Shown here in pieces: positions 1 to 5,568 of a DNA stretch of 9,939 nt; the first letter of the stretch is position 1, and each line of letters starts with the position of its first letter. The notes below the pieces were generated by a model, which saw only the letters and a list, made by a program, of their open reading frames with translations, ran no database searches and was not told the DNA's origin. The translations under genes were made by a program, and so were the position numbers. The stretch comes from DATKZH01 sp964475955 (GTDB lineage: Bacteria; Planctomycetota; Planctomycetia; Pirellulales; Thermoguttaceae). The stretch is from the NCBI GenBank assembly GCA_964475955.1, contig CAYYZY010000259.1:1-9939 (forward strand). The letters are read 5' to 3'.

Positions 1-9
1 AAAAAACAG

Positions 10-42
10 CCCTTCGTAGGCGGGGCAGGGACCTACGAAGGG
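10..42 (-). terminator. Perfect hairpin with T-tract on minus strand (terminator-like)
   Basis: An 11-bp perfect inverted repeat (10-20 and 32-42) encloses an 11-nt loop. On the minus strand the stem is followed by CTG and then six T (complement of the A run at 1-6), which is the form of a rho-independent terminator for leftward transcription. No leftward gene lies just to its right, so it may block antisense read-through into the gene left of the window, or it may be a copy of a dispersed palindromic repeat. On the plus strand there is no T run after the stem. Confidence 0.5.
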
Positions 43-45
43 CAA

Positions 46-71
46 ACGTGCGAGGGGAACCCCTCACACGT
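46..71. repeat. 26-bp imperfect palindrome
   Basis: The arms at 46-57 and 60-71 match at 11 of 12 positions (C51 opposes A66) around a central AA. The core is GAGGGG-AA-CCCCTC. It sits 3 bp from the preceding hairpin and about 115 bp upstream of the predicted promoter of the M20 gene. It could be the second half of a double-hairpin repeat, or an operator-like dyad. Nothing in the sequence decides between these. Confidence 0.4.
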
Positions 72-186
72 CTGCCATTATGCTTCAGCCATTACCGCTC
101 CTCAACCCCTCTTTTGGCGAAACGGCCCGGTTTTTCTAGGCGTATTTACGCCGTGCCCGCTCCCCCCACAAGAGCCGGCCCCCGCT

Positions 187-215
187 TTGTCGTTCGCCGG
201 TCACCGCACTACAAT
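187..215 (+). promoter_or_regulatory. Sigma70-like promoter for the M20 hydrolase gene
   Basis: The -35 box TTGTCG (187-192) and the -10 box TACAAT (210-215) are separated by exactly 17 bp. Transcription would start near 222, giving a leader of about 80 nt before the GTG start at 304. A 14-bp palindrome, GGCGTATTTACGCC at 139-152, lies about 35 bp upstream of the -35 box and could be a regulator site. Confidence 0.55.
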
Positions 216-245
216 ACGCGGCGCCGTGCGGCAATACGCGGCGCC
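212..245 (+). repeat. 14-bp direct repeat, 20-bp period
   Basis: CAATACGCGGCGCC occurs at 212-225 and again at 232-245, spaced 20 bp apart. The first copy overlaps the end of the predicted -10 box and the second lies in the predicted 5' leader. It looks like a short local tandem duplication. Confidence 0.6.
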
Positions 246-291
246 TGGGGCGCAGGTCCCGAGGGCGCCGATCTCGACGACGAACGCAGTT

Positions 292-295
292 GGAG
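292..295 (+). promoter_or_regulatory. Ribosome binding site that fixes the GTG start at 304
   Basis: GGAG lies 8 nt before GTG304. The longer alternative from TTG187 adds 39 residues of low-complexity, non-conserved-looking sequence lying over the promoter. Confidence 0.5.
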
Positions 296-303
296 ACCAA
301 CAA

Positions 304-1500
304 GTGCGCCTCGACCCGGTCGAAACGCTTCGAGAACTCGTGGCGATTCCGAGTGTGAATCCGATGGGGGCGGACATCGAGGGGCCCGAGTACGGCGAGG
401 GACGGGTCACGGCCTACCTCGAGGACCTGTTCGGGCGGTTCGGGATTGCCTGCCAACGTCAGCAGGTCCTCTCCGGCCGCGACAACCTCCTCGCCCGACT
501 CGACGGCGACAAACCGCCCGAACAGGGGGGGAGAGTGCTCCTCCTGGGCGTTCACCAGGACACGGTGCCGGTGGGTGGAATGTCCATCGAGCCGTGGACG
601 CCAGCGGTTCGCGACGGCCGGCTCTACGGTCGCGGAGCGTGCGACGTCAAGGGCGGCATGGCCGCCATCCTGGCGGTCGTCGCCCGGCTGGCCGAACAAC
701 GGCCGGCCGGAATGCCGACGCTGGTGATCGCCTGCACCGCCAACGAGGAGTACGGCTTTTCCGGGGCGAGCCGCCTGGCAGAGGTGCTGAACTCGGCCCC
801 GGGCGGAATCGTCCCCCGCAAGCCCGACGCCGCCGTGATCGCCGAGCCCACCGAGCTCAACGTGGTCGTGGCCCACAAGGGGGTCGTCCGCTGGCGGTGC
901 CATGCGCGCGGCCGGGCCGGGCACAGCGCCCAACCCGAGGCGGGCGACAACGCCATCTACAAGATGGCCCGGGCGCTTGCCGTGATGGAAAGCTACCAGG
1001 GACGAATCGTCGGCACGTTGCGGTCCCACCCGCTCTGCGGCGCGGCGACGATGAGCGTGGGCACGATCCGGGGCGGCGTGAGCGTGAACACGATCCCGGC
1101 TCGGTGCACGATCGAGATCGACCGCCGTCTCCCGCCCGGCGAAGACCCCCGGACGGCCCGTCAACACCTGGTCGATCACCTGGCCGAGGCGGCCGGCCTC
1201 GACTTTGCGCTGGAGCACGATCCGCCGTACATGGAGGGGCTGCCTCTTTCGGACGACGACAACGGCCCGCTGGCCGATCGGCTCGCCGACGCGGTCGGGG
1301 AGGTGGCCGGCGGGTGCCGGAGGGTCGGCGTCGCCTATGCGACCGATGCCGCTTTCATCGCCAGCGCCGGGGTGCCGACCGTCGTCTTCGGCCCCGGCTC
1401 GATCGCGCAAGCCCACACCGACGATGAATGGGTCTCGCTCGACCAACTGGAACAGGCAGCCGAGAGCCTCTATCGCTTCTGCCGGCAGGGGTGGGATTGA
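304..1500 (+). CDS. M20 family metallohydrolase (ArgE/DapE/carboxypeptidase G2 type)
   Basis: A zinc-dependent amidohydrolase/peptidase of the M20 (ArgE/DapE/ACY1/CPG2) family, 398 aa, which is usual for the family. No signal peptide is visible, so it is probably cytosolic. Visible metal-site motifs are GVHQDTVP (His84, Asp86), GRGACDVKGG (bridging Asp114), CTANEEYG (catalytic Glu147 and ligand Glu148), AEPTE (Glu180) and the C-terminal FGPGSIAQAHTDDEW (His371). The dimerisation (lid) domain lies between, with AHKG and GRAGHSAQP near residues 189-210. The frame is open further upstream to TTG187, but that region overlaps the predicted promoter. GTG304 has GGAG at 292-295, 8 nt away, and starts exactly at the conserved RLDPVETLRELVAIPSVNP segment, so I chose it. 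Specificity (acetylornithine, succinyl-diaminopimelate or dipeptide) cannot be read from the motifs. The neighbours are not arginine or lysine genes, so no symbol is given. Confidence 0.9.
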   Translation: MRLDPVETLRELVAIPSVNPMGADIEGPEYGEGRVTAYLEDLFGRFGIACQRQQVLSGRDNLLARLDGDKPPEQGGRVLLLGVHQDTVPVGGMSIEPWTPAVRDGRLYGRGACDVKGGMAAILAVVARLAEQRPAGMPTLVIACTANEEYGFSGASRLAEVLNSAPGGIVPRKPDAAVIAEPTELNVVVAHKGVVRWRCHARGRAGHSAQPEAGDNAIYKMARALAVMESYQGRIVGTLRSHPLCGAATMSVGTIRGGVSVNTIPARCTIEIDRRLPPGEDPRTARQHLVDHLAEAAGLDFALEHDPPYMEGLPLSDDDNGPLADRLADAVGEVAGGCRRVGVAYATDAAFIASAGVPTVVFGPGSIAQAHTDDEWVSLDQLEQAAESLYRFCRQGWD

Positions 1501-1736
1501 AGACGGGGGCGGGCTTCGCCGCGCGCTTCCGCGCGAGCCGGATCGCGCGGCTCCAAGAAAAGGCCCTGGGCGCGTCCGGCCGACGCGCCCATGACCGTAG
1601 CTCGCAACGTGAGGGACCGCGACGACGCACGCCGGCAGCCCGCACCTGGCGAGCACCCGAGCGGCTTGGCTACCTGGCGGAGGTTCGTGGAATGAAAGGA
1701 TGGATGGTGCGCGGGGCGGCCGTTGCGCCCGTTCAT
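1501..1736. other. GC-rich intergenic spacer with hairpins
   Basis: This 236-bp spacer lies between the ends of two convergent genes. It holds a 9-bp perfect stem with a 5-nt loop at 1568-1590 (GGGCGCGTC / GACGCGCCC) and an 8-bp stem at 1518-1525 / 1544-1551. Neither is followed by a T run on either strand. They may act as a weak two-way transcription barrier. No credible gene was found here: the open frames crossing it are antisense or out-of-frame extensions of the neighbours. Confidence 0.4.
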
Positions 1737-2066
1737 TCAGAACACGTCGAGCATGAAGTGGTGGCCTTTGTGGTACCGGCGGTCTTGCGGGTAATAGTTG
1801 TGCCACTTCATGTTGTAAACGGGAATCCGCATCTCGGGCGGATACCGGAAGTACAGGTCCTCGGAACTGCGGTAGTAGTCGCTACTCCAGAAATTCTGGG
1901 GGTAGTAGACGTACGGGTAATGGTAGAAGCGGTTCCAGTCCTGGGTGCTGTAGCTGCGGCCCCACTGCCGTCCATAGGCCTGCTGCTGGGCCTGCGCGTC
2001 GGACGCGCTCAGCACGGCCACGATCGCGGCTGCACAGAGCAGCACGAGGATCATCCGGCGGATCAT
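1737..2066 (-). CDS. Small secreted Tyr-rich protein of unknown function
   Basis: A 109-aa protein with a clear Sec signal peptide: MIRRM, then a hydrophobic stretch (about residues 6-20), then ASDAQA with likely cleavage after Ala26. The mature part is about 83 residues, contains 15 Tyr plus several Trp, Phe and His, and has no Cys. Segments include STQDWNRFYHYPYVYYPQNF, RYPPEMRIPVYN and a C-terminal HKGHHFMLDVF. The frame stays open upstream to 2165, but ATG2066 has a strong AGGGGGAG site about 5 nt away and begins the signal peptide, so it is the start. I do not recognise a characterised family. From memory, similar short aromatic-rich exported proteins occur as hypothetical proteins in planctomycetes. 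The composition suggests a cell-envelope or extracellular structural role, but this is inference. It lies downstream of ruvX with a 202-bp gap, so it probably has its own promoter. Confidence 0.85.
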   Translation of the reverse strand: MIRRMILVLLCAAAIVAVLSASDAQAQQQAYGRQWGRSYSTQDWNRFYHYPYVYYPQNFWSSDYYRSSEDLYFRYPPEMRIPVYNMKWHNYYPQDRRYHKGHHFMLDVF

Positions 2067-2268
2067 GAACTCTCCCCCTTCTCGAAGGTGTGATTCGGTT
2101 CTTCGACATCGCACCCCCGAGCGGGGGATCGCGCGTCGGAGCTCTGGGTCGGCTACTATGTCCATCGGCTTGGGCCGCCAAGCGCATTAAGCGAATATCC
2201 CGCACAGAGCGCACAGGTCGCAGAACCGGTCGGCGGCCGAGCCTGCGCCAAAGGGGGGGCGACGGCCG
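2067..2268. other. Intergenic spacer, 5' region of the small secreted protein gene
   Basis: This 202-bp spacer is expected to hold the minus-strand promoter of the small secreted gene. The best candidate is weak: TTGGCG with CATAGT about 15 bp downstream, on the minus strand around 2150-2180. A 5-bp GC stem (CCCCC/GGGGG, 2114-2127) would lie in the leader about 48 nt before the start codon. No T-tract terminator for ruvX was seen. Confidence 0.25.
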
Positions 2269-2745
2269 TCAGTCGTCGAGCGGACCGGGGGCCTCCTGGC
2301 CCGAGCCCCCCGATTCGAGATACGCGGAGAGCAGGATCTGGGCGGCGAGCATGTCGCGCCGCCGCTTGCGCCGTTTGCTGGTCAACTGGGCGTCCAGCAG
2401 GAGGCGGTCGGCCTGGGCGGTGGTGAACCGCTCGTCGAAGTACTCGACCCGCACGCCCGTGGCCTCCGCCAACCACTGGCCGAAGCGCCGGGCTTCGGCC
2501 GACTTCTCGCTTTCGCGGCCGTCGAGGTGGACGGGAAGTCCCACCACGAAGAGCGACACCCCCTCCTCGGCCACGAGGCGCCGGAACCACCGGGCGTCTT
2601 GCTCCGCGCCGCGCCGCGTGTAGTTCTCGTAGGGGCTGGCGATCGTCCGGCCCGCGTCGCTCAGCGCGACCCCAACGCGCACCGTGCCGTAATCGACCCC
2701 GGCCACGCGACCCGACGCCGCGGATGACGACTCCTCAGGCACCAT
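2269..2745 (-). CDS. ruvX: RuvX/YqgF family RNase H-fold nuclease
   Basis: A putative pre-16S rRNA nuclease, historically called a Holliday junction resolvase homologue, of the YqgF/RuvX family. At 158 aa it is slightly longer than the usual 135-150. Family motifs are all present: GVDYGTVRVGVALSD at residues 16-30 with catalytic Asp18, the ASP segment near 36-38, VVGLPVHLDG at 67-76, YFDERFTTAQA at 102-112 with catalytic Glu105, and RRRDMLAAQILL at 128-139 with catalytic Asp131. It is cytosolic and has a short polar N-terminal extension and an acidic C-terminal tail. ATG2745 is preceded by GGGGAG about 5 nt away. In bacteria the family takes part in processing the 5' end of 16S rRNA. It is likely a housekeeping gene, separated by 226 bp of repeat-bearing spacer from the hydrolase gene upstream. 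Confidence 0.95.
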   Translation of the reverse strand: MVPEESSSAASGRVAGVDYGTVRVGVALSDAGRTIASPYENYTRRGAEQDARWFRRLVAEEGVSLFVVGLPVHLDGRESEKSAEARRFGQWLAEATGVRVEYFDERFTTAQADRLLLDAQLTSKRRKRRRDMLAAQILLSAYLESGGSGQEAPGPLDD

Positions 2746-2837
2746 GCGTACTCCCCAACATTCGGCCCTCAGGCCTCACCACTCGTCACTGATCACTTGT
2801 CCAAATCGTGTGCGATCTTCGGGCGCGTCCGCCGGTA

Positions 2838-2909
2838 CTGTAGGGAACGGCCTCTGTGCCGTTCCGGAATCCTCGCGCTGGCGGAACGCGCGGAGGGCGT
2901 TCCCTACAG
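2838..2909. repeat. 72-bp inverted-repeat element (REP/MITE-like)
   Basis: Perfect 12-bp ends, CTGTAGGGAACG (2838-2849) and CGTTCCCTACAG (2898-2909), continue inward as an imperfect stem of about 28 bp. The inner arms are around GCCGTTCCGG (2858-2867) and GGCGGAACGC (2880-2889), and the loop is short. The element carries no gene. Its shape suggests a dispersed palindromic repeat. I recall similar 'GTAGGGAACGG' palindromes between genes in planctomycetes, but copy number cannot be tested here. It lies between the hydrolase stop and the ruvX start and would form a strong RNA hairpin if transcribed. Confidence 0.65.
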
Positions 2910-2927
2910 GCAGCCTCAGCGGTCCAC

Positions 2928-2952
2928 CACGCCCTTCGTTCCTCAGGGCGTG
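2928..2952 (-). terminator. Hairpin just after the hydrolase gene (possible terminator)
   Basis: A perfect 8-bp stem, CACGCCCT (2928-2935) / AGGGCGTG (2945-2952), with a 9-nt loop lies 19 bp beyond the stop codon of the minus-strand hydrolase gene. No T run follows, so intrinsic termination would be weak. It may instead be part of the same repeat block as 2838-2909. Confidence 0.35.
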
Positions 2953-2971
2953 CCACCCGGAATTGGTCAAG

Positions 2972-3964
2972 TTATTCTGACGCCACGGCGAAGCGGCCGT
3001 TCTGGAGGAAATTGAGCGTGTGCGCCATGACCTCGGGCTCGGCGGGCAGGATCGCGTGCAAGGCGGAGACCCGGACGAAATCCGCGGCGCCGGGCAGCCG
3101 GGTGCTGGCCACGGCGATCACGCCGTCGTCGTCGCCGGGGACCAGCGGGTTGAAGCCGCGGTCGTTGCCGCGCCCGCCCGCCACGATGCCGAATTCACAC
3201 CGGGGGACGGCCAGTTCGCTTTCGAGCCAGGTCCACTCGCGGCCCAACTGCTGCCCCGATTCGCCGAGCAGGGCGCTGACGAGCATCTCGTCGGCGAACT
3301 GAACGGCCAGCGACGACCCATGATTGGGCGGAGCCAGCATGACGAACCGCCCGATTCGCGGATCGACGCCGCGGCCCGATTCCGCGTCGGCCAGGTAGTG
3401 GCGGATGACGATGTTCCCCATGCTGTGCCCCACGAAGTGGATCTCTTCGATCCCCTCCAGGCCCTCGATGACCCTGGCCAGCGCGCGGGCGTGCTCGGCG
3501 ACGCCGTCGCGGGTGCTCGGATACGAGACGTTGAACGTCGCGTAGTCGCCATATCGCTCGAGGTGCCGGCAGAGCAGTGCCATGGTGAGCCGGGTGCCGG
3601 CCAGCCCGTGCAACACGACGACGGCCTTGCCGCGCATGGGCGGCAGATTTCGGCGTTTTTTGGTCTCTTCGAGCTTGTCGCAGCACTGCGCGTAGGTGCC
3701 CGAGGCGTAGCGCAGGCCGTGGCCGTCGAGCAGCCGGTAGTGGTCCGAGGAGGCGTGCCGTTGGATTCGCCAGCGGTGGAAGAATCGCACGTCGGCCCAC
3801 GACTGGATCCCGCCCAGGGTCGGCATGGGGACGCCGTCGGAGAGCGACCAGCCGCTTCGCGCCGAGTCCTGCGTTTCGTCCGCCGCGTCGGCCGGTTCCG
3901 CGGCGCGTGCGGGGAGTAGGAGGACGACCGTCACCCAAATTACGGCGAGAAAGGGATGCCTCAT
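2972..3964 (-). CDS. Secreted alpha/beta-hydrolase, lipase-like
   Basis: A 330-aa alpha/beta-hydrolase of the lipase/esterase type with an N-terminal Sec signal peptide (MRHPFLAVIWVTVVLLLPARAA, cleavage near residue 22). After a linker of about 90 residues the hydrolase core begins with VVVLHGLAGT (116-124, oxyanion-hole HG). The nucleophile elbow is VGHSMGN with Ser181, followed by VMLAPPNHGSS (208-218). The acid is most likely one of Asp278-280 in PGDDDG, and the base is His303 in SALHAIL. It therefore has a complete triad and probably acts outside the cytoplasm on an ester, with unknown substrate. ATG3964 has AAGGAG 9 nt upstream on its strand, and a promoter lies at 4041-4070. It is transcribed divergently from the oxidoreductase pair. 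The family can also include acyltransferases or amidases. Confidence 0.85.
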   Translation of the reverse strand: MRHPFLAVIWVTVVLLLPARAAEPADAADETQDSARSGWSLSDGVPMPTLGGIQSWADVRFFHRWRIQRHASSDHYRLLDGHGLRYASGTYAQCCDKLEETKKRRNLPPMRGKAVVVLHGLAGTRLTMALLCRHLERYGDYATFNVSYPSTRDGVAEHARALARVIEGLEGIEEIHFVGHSMGNIVIRHYLADAESGRGVDPRIGRFVMLAPPNHGSSLAVQFADEMLVSALLGESGQQLGREWTWLESELAVPRCEFGIVAGGRGNDRGFNPLVPGDDDGVIAVASTRLPGAADFVRVSALHAILPAEPEVMAHTLNFLQNGRFAVASE

Positions 3965-4040
3965 GCGTTGGATCTCCTTGGGGCTCGCAGGCGCCTCGGC
4001 GAGTTTCGCCTCGTGCCGCTTCTCCTGAGGCTTCGCGATA

Positions 4041-4070
4041 TGATATCCCTAGGTCCGGCCCGGCGGCAAC
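4041..4070 (-). promoter_or_regulatory. Predicted promoter of the secreted hydrolase gene
   Basis: On the minus strand the -35 box TTGCCG (4065-4070) and the -10 box TATCAT (4041-4046) are 18 bp apart. The -10 overlaps an 11-bp palindrome, GATATGATATC (4038-4048). The leader to ATG3964 would be about 70 nt. Confidence 0.45.
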
Positions 4071-4143
4071 GCCACTTGGCTCCTTGGAAGACACCCGTTC
4101 CCCGGCGGAAGTCCCACCGAGCCGGCCGCTGCCGACCCGGCGG

Positions 4144-4172
4144 TTGACTTGCCCAACCGCGGGGCGTACTCT
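4144..4172 (+). promoter_or_regulatory. Predicted promoter of the oxidoreductase pair
   Basis: The -35 box TTGACT (4144-4149) and the -10 box TACTCT (4167-4172) are 17 bp apart, with transcription expected near 4179 and a leader of about 35 nt. Together with 4041-4070 it makes a divergent promoter region in a 249-bp spacer that otherwise contains no gene. Confidence 0.5.
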
Positions 4173-4213
4173 GGGGGCTGACGATTCGGTTTCTCTGCGA
4201 GCGGAGGACGGCT

Positions 4214-5533
4214 ATGACCAAGAGGATCAGCAGACGGGCGTTTACCAGGTCCGGGGCGGCCGCCGCCCTGGGACTCGCCGCTTCACCCGCCCTCCAGGCG
4301 CCCGCCTTTCAACCGGGGGGCGCCAACGATCGGGCGCGGCTGGGGTTCATCGGGGTGGCCAATCGCGGCGGCCAACTGATGGACGCGTTCCTCGTGCACG
4401 ACGACGTCCGGGTGGTCGCCCTGTGCGACGTCCACGAGCCCACCCTGGCCAAGGCGAACGAGAAGGTCGACGGCCGGGCCGACACCTACGCCGACTTCCG
4501 CAAGCTCATCGAGCGCAACGACGTCGACGCGGTCGTGATCGCCACGCCCGACCACTGGCACGCCATCCAGACGATCGACGCCTGCGACGCCGGCAAGGAC
4601 GTGTACGTCGAGAAGCCCATGTCGATCACGATCCACGAGGGGCGCCGCATGGTCGAGGCCGCCCGGCGCAACCGGCGCGTGGTGCAGGTCGGCACGCACC
4701 GCCGCTCCTCGGAGCTGTACCGCGGGCTGGCCGAGCTGGTGCAGTCGGGCAAGGTCGGCAAGGTGACCGTCAGCCGCGCCTACCGCCTGAGCAACATGTA
4801 CCCGACGGGCATCGGCCGCGCGAAGACCGAGGCGCCGCCTGAGGATCTCGACTGGGACATGTGGCTCGGCCCCCGGCCCGAGCGCGACTACCAGGACAAC
4901 ATCGCGCCGTACAAGTTCCGCTGGTGGACCTTGTACTCTTCGCAGATGGGCAACTGGGGCGTTCACTACCTGGACGCCATCCGCTGGGTCACCGGCGAAC
5001 TGGCCCCTTCGTCGGTCTGCGCGATGGGCGGGCGCTACGCGGTGGACGACGACCGCACCGTGCCCGACACGCTCGAAGTCGTCTTCGAGTTCGCCTCCGG
5101 GCGCCTGGCCGTGTTCGGCCAGTACGAGGCCAGCGGCAACCGGGCCTTCCCCCGCGGCGAGGTCGAATTCCGCGGCACGCAGGGGACGGTGTACGTCGAC
5201 ACGCGCGGCTTCGAGATCGTGCCCGAACGGGGCGGACAGTTCCAGGACCGCGAGTCCCGCATGGAGCCGATGGAGCGGAAGGCCCCGGGCGGCAACGCGA
5301 GCCTCACGGCGCTGCACGCCAGCAACTTCCTCGATTGCATGCGCTCCCGCGAGAAGCCGAACGCCGACGTGGAGATCGGCCACCGCTCGACCACCTTCAG
5401 CCTGATGGCCAACATCTCGCTGGCCGTGGGCGAGCGCCTCGACTGGGACGCCGAAAAGGAACGATTCACCAACAGCGAGGAGGCCAACGGGCTTCTGCAC
5501 TACGAGTATCGCAGGCCGTGGAAGCTGGGGTGA
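4214..5533 (+). CDS. Tat-exported Gfo/Idh/MocA family oxidoreductase
   Basis: A 439-aa NAD(P)-dependent oxidoreductase of the Gfo/Idh/MocA family, which acts on sugars, polyols and their derivatives. A twin-arginine signal is visible: ISRRAFTRSG (5-14) followed by an Ala-rich hydrophobic stretch to about residue 30, so it is expected to be exported folded, with its cofactor. The Rossmann domain starts at RLGFIGVANRG (glycines 47 and 52) and continues through VVALCDV (67-73), ATPDHWHAIQ (110-119) and the catalytic VEKPMS (Lys134). The C-terminal alpha/beta domain holds DWDMWLGP, APYKFRWW and GNWGVHYLD with His251. Asn247 stands where the family usually has Asp four residues before this His. 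ATG4214 has GGAGG 6 nt upstream. It is followed after 35 bp by a paralogue, probably in one operon. The substrate is unknown. Glucose-fructose oxidoreductase is a known exported member, but I do not claim that activity. Confidence 0.93.
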   Translation: MTKRISRRAFTRSGAAAALGLAASPALQAPAFQPGGANDRARLGFIGVANRGGQLMDAFLVHDDVRVVALCDVHEPTLAKANEKVDGRADTYADFRKLIERNDVDAVVIATPDHWHAIQTIDACDAGKDVYVEKPMSITIHEGRRMVEAARRNRRVVQVGTHRRSSELYRGLAELVQSGKVGKVTVSRAYRLSNMYPTGIGRAKTEAPPEDLDWDMWLGPRPERDYQDNIAPYKFRWWTLYSSQMGNWGVHYLDAIRWVTGELAPSSVCAMGGRYAVDDDRTVPDTLEVVFEFASGRLAVFGQYEASGNRAFPRGEVEFRGTQGTVYVDTRGFEIVPERGGQFQDRESRMEPMERKAPGGNASLTALHASNFLDCMRSREKPNADVEIGHRSTTFSLMANISLAVGERLDWDAEKERFTNSEEANGLLHYEYRRPWKLG

Positions 5534-5568
5534 TTTTCGCCCCGCCGCAAGAGCATACGAGGACCGTC

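Noticed and set aside
187..303. TTG start for the M20 hydrolase
   Set aside because: It lies on the predicted -35 box and adds a non-conserved-looking stretch; GTG304 has a proper ribosome binding site.
136..1806. A 556-codon open frame on the minus strand opposite the M20 gene
   Set aside because: It is antisense to a gene with complete M20 motifs, is Arg/Pro/Ala-rich with no domain, and arises from GC-biased third positions.
2776..2970. A 64-codon minus-strand open frame between the hydrolase and ruvX genes
   Set aside because: It simply translates the inverted-repeat element and adjacent hairpin; such peptides from repeats are typical false genes.
4283..5500. A 405-codon minus-strand open frame opposite the first oxidoreductase
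   Set aside because: Composition is Val/Ala/His/Arg-rich shadow sequence, no motifs, and the plus-strand gene is well supported.
4861..5568. Upstream extension of the second oxidoreductase frame by 236 codons
   Set aside because: It overlaps the first gene out of frame, is Arg/Pro/Gly-rich, and the Rossmann fold begins right after ATG5569 with its own ribosome binding site.
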